DNA from: Candidatus Portnoybacteria bacterium RBG_13_40_8
GTDB taxonomy: Bacteria; Patescibacteriota; Minisyncoccia; RBG-13-40-8-A
Direction: 5' to 3'
Length of the DNA: 45,253 bases
NCBI GenBank assembly: GCA_001819435.1
Contig: MHMT01000012.1
Span: 1-45,253, forward strand
Part shown: in pieces, positions 12,001-18,634 of the stretch
How the letters are laid out: each line of letters opens with the position of its first letter
Numbering within the stretch: position 1 is the stretch's first letter
Notes under the pieces: model-generated
What the model was told of the DNA's origin: nothing
Database searches by the model: none
The model's input: the letters and a program-made list of their open reading frames with translations, nothing else
Translations under genes and position numbers: made by a program

Positions 12001-14990
12001 GTATAGGAGATACGGTTCCTGGATACAAACTCTCTGTCGACGGCACTGCCTCAATCTCCGGAGGATTATATTTGAGCGACGCATATAATAATGTACTTCT
12101 CGGACCCGCTAATATTGGCACTACCTCCACTGGTTCTTATAATATATTGATAGGAAATTCTGTTGGCTCAAATGCGGATGATTTAGATTATTCTACTTTT
12201 ATCGGGTCATCCTGGACTGGTCAATATGCGGGAAATTCTGATCAAAGTGTTTTTATGGGATATTTTACGGGCACCTATGCTTCAGATTCTGGTGGTAGTG
12301 TTTTTATGGGAACCAGCGCAGGCGCGTATGCTGAAGATTCTGATTGGAGTATCTTTATTGGTAATAATGCAGGCCTTTTTGCTTCAATGTCGACATACAG
12401 CACAATATTGGGTGCTGGCGCAGGTGTATGGATTGGTGATGCTGATTACAATACTTATCTCGGCGGTTATGCGGGTCAATACGCTGGCGAAGGCGATAAT
12501 AATGTGTATGTGGGATACGGAGCAGGCCAAAATGCTTCCGGCAGCGCCAATGTATTTTTAGGTTATCTGGCTGGTCGCGATGAAACCGGTTCCAACCTTT
12601 TGTATATCGAAAACTCTGCTGGCACCACACCTCTAATCTACGGCGATTTCTCATCAAATTATGTTTCCATTTCCGATAATCTATATATCTCCAACAATCT
12701 CTTTGTTGACGGCACAGCTTCCATATCCATAGCTTCAATATCTCAATATGCAATTTTTGGTGATATTGCTACTCCATCATCACCAGGTCTGGGCATGGTC
12801 TTCCATGATACCGGAGATAATGAATTATTATATTATGACGGCACTGGATGGCAGAATCTGGCAAGTCCCAGCGCCAGCGGATTATCCGGCGGTTTACAAA
12901 ATTATATCGGTATCTGGAATGGCACGGACAGCATGACTTACGATACTGAATTCTACTGGGATACTACCAACAACTGGCTGGGTATCGGCGATATTACTCC
13001 TGATGCAATGTTGGACGTCAATGGCGGCGCTTCAATATCAGAGGATTTCTCGGTTGGCGATTCCTTATTCTATGTCAATGTTGGCTCTTCTTCCGTGGAT
13101 ATAGGTGCTGCCGGTTCAGATGTATATATCGGTACAGAAGGAGATACCTCCACAATCAATTTGATTATTGAAGGCACTGGTAATCTTGGTATCGGCGATA
13201 CTACTCCCGACTGGAGATTATCGGTTGACGGCACGGCTTCTGTTTCCGGCAATGCATATTTCCCGAATACGCCCAACGTTACTGATTTAAGAACCGATGG
13301 CAGCGGTATGTTATATGACGCTTCTGACATGCGCTTAAAGAAAAATATTACTGATATCGATAATGCTTTAAGTAAATTGATGTCTTTGCGCGGCGTGACC
13401 TACAATTGGAAAACCCTGGAAGAAGGCAATGACTACATTACTATGGACGGTACGATAATGCATATGGGCTTTATTGCTCAGGAAGTAGCGAGCAGTTCTG
13501 TCTCCGAATTAGCCTATAGCCATACAAGATCTGGCCAGGAAATCTGGGCAGTGAGAGAAGGTGAAATGACGGCTTTACTAGTTGAAGCAATCAAAGAAAT
13601 GAACAGTATTATTGATTTATCCGATGCCCCGATTGATTCTGCTTCTTTAACCATCAGTCAATTGGGTAATGTCGGCATCGGCGGTACTGCCTCTATCTCC
13701 GGAGATTTGTATGTTGGTGGTTTAGCCACCGAATCAGCCGCGTTTGTCTATGTTGATACCGAGGGCAAATTACACGCCGGCGATGCTTATCAGGATTTGG
13801 CCGAATTTATGCCTTTGGCTTCTCAAAGTTTTGAAGCCGGTGATGTAATCACTTCCCGACTGGCCACTGACGAGGAAAAAGCCAATGGATTGACTACTGA
13901 ACCGTTTATCGGAGTAAAATCATCTACTTCTTATGACCAGAATTTATTGGGAGTAGTTTCTTATTCCGATATTCCGGCTTTGGGAACCAAACTGAACAAT
14001 AACTACTTGCCGATTTCTTTGGCTGGTCGTGTGCCGGTTAAAGTTTCCACTCAAAATGGAGCAATTAAGGAAGGCGATTATCTTACATCTTCTACTATTC
14101 CGGGTGTAGCCATGAAAGCCACTAATGCCGGTCCTGTTATCGGCAAAGCGCTTGAACCATATGCAAATCCTGACCCAGCAGTTGTGGGCAGAATTTTAAT
14201 GTTCGTGAATTCAACCTGGTACGGTGGCAAATCATCAGAAATTGTGATTAATCCTGACGGAACGGTTGATGACAAAGTGACAGTTGAATCCGGAGATTTC
14301 TTTGGGAACCTGACTGCGAGCTTAAGACAATTGGGCGTGGATATTGCCGATGGTGTGATTAAAGCCACTAAACTGGTAGTTAATGAAGTTAAAACCAAAG
14401 TATTAAGAATCTCGGTTGAAAAAGATAAAGATGCTACTGTTGGCACAGCCATAATCCCAGCCCAGCAGATTGAATTCAGGGTAGAAAATAGTTTGGTGGA
14501 GGCCAATTCCAAGATATTTATAACCTTTACCGCTGATACAGGTGGCAGAACCTGGCACATTTCGGAAAAAGTTGCCGGAAACGGGTTTACAATTCGCTTA
14601 AGCGATGTCACGCCCGAAGAATTGAGTTTTGATTATTGGATAGTTCTTGTCGAAGGACAAGATCGCGGATCTACGCAGATTGACCCTGCTTCGCAGGATA
14701 CGCAGACAGACGCAGAGCCCTACTGTGGGGATGGGATACTTTATGCGGGTGAGGAATGTGATGACGGAAATTTGATTGATGGAGATGGATGCGATGCAAC
14801 TTGCATGACAGAAGTTGTGAGTGAAGAGCCATCTTCACCTTCTGGCGAAAATGAAGAGCAAGCGCCGGTTGAGGAAACTACGCCACCAATTGAAGAAATC
14901 ACACCGCCAGTGGAGGAAATTGTCGCACCGACAGAAGAAACAACTCCGTCATCTGAACAAGGCACATCGACAGAAGAAACAGTAATTTAA
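6..14990 (+). CDS. Giant repetitive surface/fibre protein, 5'-truncated by the window; YadA-like 17-aa head repeats, S74 chaperone domain, DUF4215-like Cys motif, Pro/Glu/Thr-rich tail
   Basis: 4994-aa ORF open to the window edge; repeated xxFIGxxAGQYAxxSxxS units; SDMRLKKNITDIDNALSKLMSLRGVTYNWK...GFIAQEV matches S74/endosialidase chaperone; CGDGILYAGEECDDGNLIDGDGCDATC. Confidence 0.9.
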   Translation: MGTGLFYVNTGSSSVQFGGTSTTSFVGPVSISEDLDVGSGQLFVDNSSGFVGIGSVSLAADAILTVRQQADSQGIKIFGYDDGDTRYGHMYMDSNNDFYIRTDTTSTHIIFSAGGSNTLMMDGDGDFQVGQSSYMARLINSQSGGTPVFSFSSDEDTGIGQMGPAVADFDADTLSLRGGGIALMQLGEYGNLPFVGIGTAATTSYTFAVDGTASISDDFYVGDNLLTLDVSEASVSSTGKWKLTTTETTGEGFYIDASSVTTGNGLLIEVDGTAMTSGKALQITRDGASMFNIGEWGDIYAAGQFSGSYLTMTSTTASYFTGPLGIGTTTPSTELSIVGTASISEDLWASGAFQFGGGELEATQSYSRLGGNDTGHGLDNAYDLLISGMLEVDGMTYFDGGTTFGSTASVTSDFSVGDSLFYVNVGTQSYQFGGTGTASFAGDIDMEGDLNVGNNDLYIDSSTGYVGIGTGASMSAKFNVAGTSTDNAYFFYNNADVGDTTNGQSLYVYRRAAEGDEYLRMYVDDSAEAIIETSMANLKFNTGGATIENWGPVNIGTNWYGSGVNYFITQYGYITAASTQKYIQWQVSDTTDTFNLTRQDDYIVGFNIGMPTSISDNLDVDGIVSISDGLYVDTFTSISDDLSVASSGYTIGDDYGPTLYIDTVNDYVGIGTTAPTTKLYIRGTDPEITLYESATGAIMSIQQGQAFGIVGPESASDLSLQTGGGSKIYIQHSGSYVGIGTYYPSVELSILGTASISQDLWASGAFQFGGGEITATASYSRLGLNNTGHGLDNAYDLLISGMLEVDGMTYFDGGTTFGSTASITGDFSVGDSLFYVNVGTQSYQFGGTGTASFVGPVNISQDLNVSEGDLFVDDSTGYVGIGTTNPLKKLSVSGNISGTQFDDYEDSSYYINPSAGDVSILVAGNVGIGTKSPDSLLDVAGQIIASSSYFTGLTQLTHASVSDDLELMGVASISASSVLFRPETNSTTFLQMASAAFVAGDDYPIFNVDTQNGRVGIGTAAPDSKLTISGSGTQNLRIISTDYNDAGVILQRGTYGTDAYSDWFIYDSGGTLKLDSYQSSSQNTRMTILTTGEVGIGDTAPGYTLSVDGTASISDNFYFGNDMLWSNRTGDLMMSSSSWIFGGDETTNSFTFEGIASLSGYLDFGALATPSTGLAAGRVFRYEDDNSLWYYNGSDWLDLTETGAGATGIPGGSGNEFQYRINGTTFGGAASLVYGGATSILSSASWDISGTNWNLDAIASISGGLYLSDAYNNVLIGPSTVGTTSTGSYNIFMGDAAGTYADEVSYGTFIGQNAGQSAINADYSFFAGWNAGQYASNSSDSFMVGRTAGQYAEDSYNSIFIGNWAGRYASQSTYSVMIGEQVGDYADDVDYSVFLGTNTGQYAGNSDNSIFIGNSAGQYASESGYSVFTGVYAGQYAENSYNSIFAGNWAGRYASQSIYSIMIGEQVGDYADDVDNVVFLGRLAGQYAADADNSIFMGQEAGQHASESQYSVFMGRDAGQYAKDSQYSVFIGDWSGQYASGSSFTFMSGQSAGADAADADNSIFMGQDSGAYAGYLDESIFMGHLAGTYASESSYSYFIGGAAGQYASISNNSVMVGYGAGQYFGTDNSADGRVTFIGDNAGNSAIDSDYSVMIGPGAGQYASESGGSVFIGSQTGDYAQNSDDSVFIGDWTGRYASLSTETVLVGPYAGDYAGDVDYGVFMGTGAGGYAINSDNSTFVGPWAGQSASESVSSVFIGIGAGQYAEDSDNSVFMGNGTGSYASLSTGTTMIGGAAGYYTGDADYNTYLGGYAGQYAGEGDNNTYIGYQAGENASGSSNVFIGFDAGSDETGSNLLYIENSAGTTPLIYGDFTNNYVSISNDLYTAGNLYTNGTASISGALTVDGTATSSFAGTIHIFKAESGIEANEYSDDFIIEANGDAGMSILTPDSSAGFINFGSPGGDVGAFLEYSYNSDNFGIGTNETGGRLIFYTDYYIEAMRIDANGDVGIGDTDPTYKLSVDGTASISDNFYFGNDMLWSNRTGDLMMSSSSWIFGGDATTNSFTFEGIASLSGYLDWGAIATPSAYAGRMFYSEENNSMWVYSGGWLEWGGGGGGGADSDWTINVNDMYSAVSGNVGIGDSVPDYKLSVDGTASISGGLYLSDAYFNTLIGPAVGTTSTNSFNIFMGDSPGQYADSVEYANFIGFYAGQYGINSDYSVFMGYWAGRYASDSYSSVFIGDAPGAYAEDSDYSVFIGTVAGLYASLSRESIFIGPEAGRYAGNADYNVYLGSEAGTYAGEGDQNVYLGYQAGRNASGSYNVFLGNQAGFNETGNDKLYIENSSGATPLIYGDFSSNYVSISTNLFTDNFYTSYASISSYAEFGQAATPSAPATGQLFHDTDNLLYYYDGTAWLNLTSTSAGGTIDGIGTENYITLWDDSDSLTNSILFQSGTSEILVSGSATFDGTASFSGDTTIGNNLFFADISEASISVAGAIEATGMILGNNIKTDTDLANLYLGTGIGSTTTSSYNIFIGDFTGAEADGASGSTFIGRQAGRYAVNTDTAVFIGGYAGQYASESNYSTFLGYQAGRYAEFSNGSTFVGQYAGYIASQSPNSNLLGNYAGADADNIDEVVFNGYMAGRFAGDSGYSTFIGSHAGEYASDSIDATFIGYAAGQYAEDSDWATFVGYNAGQYASLTLGSVMLGPGAGQYVGNADYDVYLGDSAGRYAGEGVNNVYIGYRAGEYASGSGNVFIGFDAGSDETGSNLLYIDNSNITTPLIYGDFSSNYVSISNDLYTAGNLYINGTASISDDFYVGNDSLFFDLSADTFYSSSSWGIGGTGLAFNLDATASISGDLTVTGDDVLFQPYTNGTDSFIIASSGWASGDDYGPLFNVNTTAASISMNGDLAVFKDFNVASGAIQHDYSSGITYIDSLNMGALSFDTDAGVVSWVDMPVATTAASIIESYTAQLDGNPMITVYGLTDGSGGVTSLGVGIGDTAPSYMLSVDGTASISDNFYFGNDMLWSNKTGDLMMSSSSWIFGGDATTNSFTFEGIASLSGYLDFGALATPTTGLAAGRVFHYEDDNSLWYYNGSDWLDLTETGAGATGIPGGSGNEFQYRVDATTFGGAASLVYGSATSILSSASWDISGTNWNLDAIASISGGLYLSDAYYNTLIGPADVGTTSTGSYNIFMGYRAGQYADEVGSANFIGYQAGRYAINADSSVFIGINAGMYASDSEDGVILGQQAGMYAEDSDKSVFIGSNAGQYASLSLDSVMIGEEAGRYTGNADNNTYLGSFAGLYAGEGDNNVYVGYDAGMNASGSANVFLGYLAGRDETGSNLLYIENYYDGTAWLNLTSTSAGGTIDGIGTENYITLWDDTDSLTNSIIYQSGTSEILVSGSATFDGYASISGDLTVTGDDVLFRPLVDGADTFTISSSGFVAGDDYAIFSVDTQNIAVGIGTTAPNALLHLKSIAPQIMFTDSDDGGDEFTQYLNGGILLVGYNNTDSVYNIAIGSDNLVGIRDVTPDYGLEVVASSADGYLAVSSDDDEAKNANIFLIDENGYVGIGDTDPIYKLSVDGTASISGGLYLSDAYYNTLIGPTTVGTTSTGSYDIFMGDAAGQYADSVEYANFIGVEAGQYGINSDYSIFIGGLAGKFASDSRQSIFIGGQAVGLYAENSDDSIMIGGYGAGMYASLSSYSLMIGTDAGQYAGNADYNTYLGAHSGQYAGEGDNNVYLGFQAGQNASGSSNVFIGYDVGSDETGSNLLYIENSAGTTPLIYGDFSSNYVSISSSLFTDNFYTSYASISSYAEFGQAATPSAPATGQLFHDTDNLLYYYDGSAWLNLASTSAGGTIDGTGTENYITLWDDSDSLTNSILYQSGTSEILVSGSATFDGLVSLSDEFTVASGMDIGGGDLYVDAYDGKVGIGTIGPISKLEVENANTGDNLYGLYVDQNEPDAYAIHTYADGGWGLRVQSALNTGTSYLLDIENSDGSILAVTAEGNVGIGDTVPGYKLSVDGTASISGGLYLSDAYNNVLLGPANIGTTSTGSYNILIGNSVGSNADDLDYSTFIGSSWTGQYAGNSDQSVFMGYFTGTYASDSGGSVFMGTSAGAYAEDSDWSIFIGNNAGLFASMSTYSTILGAGAGVWIGDADYNTYLGGYAGQYAGEGDNNVYVGYGAGQNASGSANVFLGYLAGRDETGSNLLYIENSAGTTPLIYGDFSSNYVSISDNLYISNNLFVDGTASISIASISQYAIFGDIATPSSPGLGMVFHDTGDNELLYYDGTGWQNLASPSASGLSGGLQNYIGIWNGTDSMTYDTEFYWDTTNNWLGIGDITPDAMLDVNGGASISEDFSVGDSLFYVNVGSSSVDIGAAGSDVYIGTEGDTSTINLIIEGTGNLGIGDTTPDWRLSVDGTASVSGNAYFPNTPNVTDLRTDGSGMLYDASDMRLKKNITDIDNALSKLMSLRGVTYNWKTLEEGNDYITMDGTIMHMGFIAQEVASSSVSELAYSHTRSGQEIWAVREGEMTALLVEAIKEMNSIIDLSDAPIDSASLTISQLGNVGIGGTASISGDLYVGGLATESAAFVYVDTEGKLHAGDAYQDLAEFMPLASQSFEAGDVITSRLATDEEKANGLTTEPFIGVKSSTSYDQNLLGVVSYSDIPALGTKLNNNYLPISLAGRVPVKVSTQNGAIKEGDYLTSSTIPGVAMKATNAGPVIGKALEPYANPDPAVVGRILMFVNSTWYGGKSSEIVINPDGTVDDKVTVESGDFFGNLTASLRQLGVDIADGVIKATKLVVNEVKTKVLRISVEKDKDATVGTAIIPAQQIEFRVENSLVEANSKIFITFTADTGGRTWHISEKVAGNGFTIRLSDVTPEELSFDYWIVLVEGQDRGSTQIDPASQDTQTDAEPYCGDGILYAGEECDDGNLIDGDGCDATCMTEVVSEEPSSPSGENEEQAPVEETTPPIEEITPPVEEIVAPTEETTPSSEQGTSTEETVI
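3841..5580 (+). repeat. Array of about 31 17-aa (51-nt) YadA-like head repeats, block 1 of 6
   Basis: Manual segmentation of translation: IFIGNSAGQYASESGYS / VFTGVYAGQYAENSYNS / IFAGNWAGRYASQSIYS ... Confidence 0.85.
13323..13625 (+). other. Peptidase S74 / intramolecular chaperone domain within the giant ORF
   Basis: SDMRLKKNI (Ser-Lys region), LRGVTYNWK, GFIAQEV, LLVEAIKEMN motifs recognised by eye. Confidence 0.8.
14664..14716 (+). repeat. Dispersed ACGCAGAT/palindrome element, copy 1, in frame in the giant ORF
   Basis: cgcggatctacgcagattgaccctgcttcgcaggatacgcagacagacgcaga. Confidence 0.85.
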
Positions 14991-15147
14991 TTCTCAATTT
15001 CGAATTCTGAATTTCGAATCAATTTTAAATGACTTAAATTCGAAACCCCAAGCAGTACAGCAGAGCTGACTACGGGGCAGGCAGTTTCAAAATTCAGAAA
15101 TTCTGTAATTCAATCAAAATTCAAAATTAAAAATTCAAAATTATAAC
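14991..15147 (+). repeat. Heptamer-register intergenic repeat, interrupted by a GC-rich hairpin
   Basis: ttctcaa tttcgaa ttctgaa tttcgaa ... taattca atcaaaa ttcaaaa ttaaaaa ttcaaaa ttataac. Confidence 0.8.
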
Positions 15148-15148
15148 C

Positions 15149-15763
15149 GTGTCTAAAAAACTAATCCTCATTATTATCATAATCATTGTGCTTTCTGGCG
15201 CGATATATTTCGTTTTCTTAAATAAAAATTCCCTTCAAAGCGGGCAAGTATCCAATGGTATCAATGAATATCAACAAGTATCCGGCAACGAACAAACTTT
15301 CAAGATTACTCCAAGCGATAATAAAGAAAACAGTATTTATACCGACTCGCAATATAGATTTTCCTTTGAATATCCCAAAGATTTTACAGTAACAAAATTT
15401 CAGGAAGGGGAGGACGGTGATACAATATTGGTTCAGTATCGTGAGCAAAGCGAGCAAGTATCAACAAGTATCAATAAGTATCCGGATGGTAGTAGTTTCC
15501 AGATTTTTATTTCCCCTTTTGACGAGCCGGGACCATTGACCAAAGAAAGAATATTACAGGATTTGCCTGATTTAATCATAAAAAATCCCGAGCAAAGAGT
15601 TTTGAAAAACGGCGCCGTGGCTCTTGTCTTTTTCAGCGAAGAGCAGTCACTCGGCGAAACCAGAGAAATATGGTTTATTCATAATAATCACCTTTACCAG
15701 ATTACAACGAATAAGGAATTGGATGGATTGGTGGCAAAAATTCTTGAAACCTGGCGGTTTTAG
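15149..15763 (+). CDS. Small membrane-anchored extracytoplasmic protein (GTG start)
   Basis: 204 aa; N-terminal KKLILIIIIIIVLSGAIYFVF transmembrane segment. Confidence 0.75.
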   Translation: MSKKLILIIIIIIVLSGAIYFVFLNKNSLQSGQVSNGINEYQQVSGNEQTFKITPSDNKENSIYTDSQYRFSFEYPKDFTVTKFQEGEDGDTILVQYREQSEQVSTSINKYPDGSSFQIFISPFDEPGPLTKERILQDLPDLIIKNPEQRVLKNGAVALVFFSEEQSLGETREIWFIHNNHLYQITTNKELDGLVAKILETWRF

Positions 15764-15826
15764 TGAAATTCGAATTTAGAATTTTGAATTTCGAATCAAT
15801 TTAAAATGATTTAATTATTCAAACTT
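15764..15826 (+). repeat. Heptamer-register intergenic repeat (9 units)
   Basis: tgaaatt cgaattt agaattt tgaattt cgaatca atttaaa atgattt aattatt caaactt. Confidence 0.8.
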
Positions 15827-15827
15827 T

Positions 15828-16187
15828 ATGACCATGAATAAAAATAATTACGATTTAGAAGAAAGAACCGCGAAATTCGGAGAAGATATTATTGAATTTT
15901 GTAAATCTATAAATCAAGACGCTATTACTAAACCGATTATTAGCCAATTGATTCGTTCGGGAACGAGCGTAGGAGCTAATTATATGGAAGCTAACGCCGC
16001 TGCTTCTAAAAAGGATTTCAAAAACAAAATATTTATTTGCAAGAAAGAATCTCAAGAGACCAAGCACTGGTTAAGAATGATGGCGAAATCTAATCCGGAA
16101 AAAACAGAAGAAATACGTAAGTTATGGAAAGAATGCCAGGAATTAACTCTAATTTTCGGAAAAATCGTTTCGTCATTAAGAAAGTAA
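15828..16187 (+). CDS. Four helix bundle (S23 / 23S rRNA intervening-sequence-type) protein
   Basis: 119 aa; QLIRSGTSVGANYMEANAAASKKDFKNKIFICKKESQETKHWLRM is family-typical. Confidence 0.85.
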   Translation: MTMNKNNYDLEERTAKFGEDIIEFCKSINQDAITKPIISQLIRSGTSVGANYMEANAAASKKDFKNKIFICKKESQETKHWLRMMAKSNPEKTEEIRKLWKECQELTLIFGKIVSSLRK

Positions 16188-16397
16188 TTTGAAATTAGGT
16201 TATTCGAATTTGAATCAAAATTCAAAATTAAAAATTCAAAATTAAGCCCAGCATTTATTAAGCCGAAAATTCGAATTTCGAATTTCGAATCAATTTTAAA
16301 TGAATTAATTTCAAATTAAAAATTAGTCGTGTTTCAAAATTAAAAAATTAGATAATTCAATCAAAATTCAAAATTAAAAATTAGAAATTAAAGCCAA
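16188..16397 (+). repeat. Heptamer-register intergenic repeat (about 30 units)
   Basis: tttgaaa ttaggtt attcgaa tttgaat caaaatt caaaatt aaaaatt caaaatt ... Confidence 0.8.
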
Positions 16398-16399
16398 GT

Positions 16400-18499
16400 A
16401 TGAAAAAGTTTTTATATTTCATCATATTCACGTTTGGACTGCTAATAGCCCAGAATGCTTTTGCTAGCATAATTTTACGTCCCGTTTTTCATACTGGTCT
16501 TGTTGGCTATTGGTCTTTTCAGGAAGGCGCGGGAAATAATGTTTATGACAAAAGCGGAAAAGGAAATACCGGCACCTGGAACGGAACAGGAACCTCTCAC
16601 TGGGCAGACGGAAAAATCGGCAAAGGGGGAAGCTTTAACGGGACAGATGATTATGTTGCACTTTCTAATTCTTCGGATTATAAACCCACAAGCAGAGTAA
16701 CTATTTCAGCTTGGTTTAAAGCAGATGACTGGGATTCGAGTTTTGTAATTACAGGCATTAGTGTTGCCAACATGCATTTTTATATTGCTGAGGGCGGTGG
16801 TTATGAACATCCCACCATATATCTTACCTTTGCTGGCGCAGGCGCTCAGATGGCGCAATGGGCAAACCAAAGCTTAAATGTCGGACAGTGGTATCATATT
16901 GCCGGAGTATATGATGGTAATGATTTAATCCTTTATTTTGACGGTGTAGCCAGGAAAGTAACCAATATTGGCGTTGATACGATTAGCCAGCCAGCATCAA
17001 CTATGCTTATAGGTAGATTAGGAGCTGATTATTCCAATGGATTGATCGACGAAGTACGGATTTATAACCGCGCCTTGGATGAAAGCGAAATTTCCCGGCT
17101 TTATAAATTATCCCAGCCGAAAATATCAACTGTCGCCATGAATAATGGCTTGGTCGGCTACTGGGATTTTCAGGAAGGCGCGGGAAATAATGTTTATGAC
17201 AAAAGCGGTTATGACAATGACGGCATCTGGAACGGCACTGGTTCTCACTGGGCAGACGGCAAAATCGGCAAAGGGGGAAGTTTTAATGGGACCGATGATT
17301 ATGTTTATGTCACTGAACCTACAGGAGAATTAAACCTTGTAAATAACTTTACTTTAAGCGCCTGGATTAAGCCGGAAGATTCTTCGGGCACCAGGGCTAT
17401 TGTGGGCAGGTATTACCAATACGTCTTGTGGATTGAAAATGATAACACGCTTTCCGCCATAATTCGTAACTCGTCCGGCGATTATGAATATCCTACCAGC
17501 GGAACCGCCGTAACCGAAGGTGTATGGAGCCACGTTGCTATAACTTTCTCCGATAGCGTGGTCACTTTTTATATTAATGGAGTAAAAATCATAACAGACT
17601 CTATTGCTACTTCACAGATATTTTCAGACACGAATTATTATATGCATTTCGGAATTTATAGCAGTCTAGTCAGTCTGCGTTTTCCCGGAATCATCGATGA
17701 AATTAGGGCTTATAACCGTGTCTTAAGCGAAGGTGAGATGAGCCGGCTTTATAAATTATCCCAGCCGAAAATCAATGCTTCGCAAAACAACCAACTCACC
17801 AATGGCTTGGTCGGTCTTTGGTCATTTAATGGTTCTGATATTGATGGTAATGAGGCCTATGACCGCAGTGGTCAAGGAAATACCGGCACCATTGTGGGTG
17901 CAACAAAAACTATCGGCAAAGTGGGGCAAGCCATGGAATTCAACGGCACCAGCGATTATATCGCAATTACCGACGATTCGATTTTCGATTTAAACGCCAG
18001 CAACAGCTATTCCTGGTCATTCTGGATAAAACCGCAAAATTTAACCAATCCTAATACTATATGGTCTCAGGACCTCGGAATTGACGATGACACATATGTT
18101 CTTATCTATGCGGGCAGTTTTGATGTTGAGCGGTGGGGACCCGTAACCAATGGCATAGGAGCAGGATGGGTAAATCAAGGCAGTTCGGGCGGTGAACAAT
18201 TAATAGTTGAGACCAATAATAATGTTCTTACCTTAAATACTTGGCATCATGTTGTGATTACCTATACTTATTCGACAAACGCCCTAACCAGATTTAAGAT
18301 TTATGTTGATGGCGCTGATAAGACAACGGGGGCAGAGCAGGGAGGAACATCTATTGAAAATATTAGTCCTGCATATACTAGAATTGGTTCGAATCAACAA
18401 TACGGCGAATATTTCGACGGTATGATTGATGAAGCACGTTTCTACAACCGCGCACTGACAGCGCAAGAGGTGTTGAGATTATACAATATGGGACACTAA
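16400..18499 (+). CDS. Secreted protein with three LamG/concanavalin-like domains
   Basis: 699 aa; signal-like N-terminus; three copies of GLVGYWxFQEGAG...DKSGxGNTGxW...FNGTDDYV...DEVRIYNRAL. Confidence 0.85.
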   Translation: MKKFLYFIIFTFGLLIAQNAFASIILRPVFHTGLVGYWSFQEGAGNNVYDKSGKGNTGTWNGTGTSHWADGKIGKGGSFNGTDDYVALSNSSDYKPTSRVTISAWFKADDWDSSFVITGISVANMHFYIAEGGGYEHPTIYLTFAGAGAQMAQWANQSLNVGQWYHIAGVYDGNDLILYFDGVARKVTNIGVDTISQPASTMLIGRLGADYSNGLIDEVRIYNRALDESEISRLYKLSQPKISTVAMNNGLVGYWDFQEGAGNNVYDKSGYDNDGIWNGTGSHWADGKIGKGGSFNGTDDYVYVTEPTGELNLVNNFTLSAWIKPEDSSGTRAIVGRYYQYVLWIENDNTLSAIIRNSSGDYEYPTSGTAVTEGVWSHVAITFSDSVVTFYINGVKIITDSIATSQIFSDTNYYMHFGIYSSLVSLRFPGIIDEIRAYNRVLSEGEMSRLYKLSQPKINASQNNQLTNGLVGLWSFNGSDIDGNEAYDRSGQGNTGTIVGATKTIGKVGQAMEFNGTSDYIAITDDSIFDLNASNSYSWSFWIKPQNLTNPNTIWSQDLGIDDDTYVLIYAGSFDVERWGPVTNGIGAGWVNQGSSGGEQLIVETNNNVLTLNTWHHVVITYTYSTNALTRFKIYVDGADKTTGAEQGGTSIENISPAYTRIGSNQQYGEYFDGMIDEARFYNRALTAQEVLRLYNMGH

Positions 18500-18632
18500 A
18501 ATTTCGAATTCTGAATTTCGAATTTCGAACCAAATTCGAATGAATTAATTTCAAATTAAAAAATAGTCGTGTTTCAAAATTAAGTAATTCTGTAATTCAT
18601 TCAAAATTAAAAATTTAAAATTCAAAATTAAA
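18500..18632 (+). repeat. Heptamer-register intergenic repeat (19 units)
   Basis: aatttcg aattctg aatttcg aatttcg ... aattaaa aatttaa aattcaa aattaaa. Confidence 0.8.
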
Positions 18633-18634
18633 CT

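Noticed and set aside
14078-14611. 177-aa minus-strand ORF
   Set aside because: Antisense to the conserved C-terminal part of the giant ORF; composition looks like a shadow frame.
15828-16187. Antitoxin or toxin-antitoxin partner
   Set aside because: Sequence fits the S23 four-helix-bundle family and no toxin partner is adjacent.
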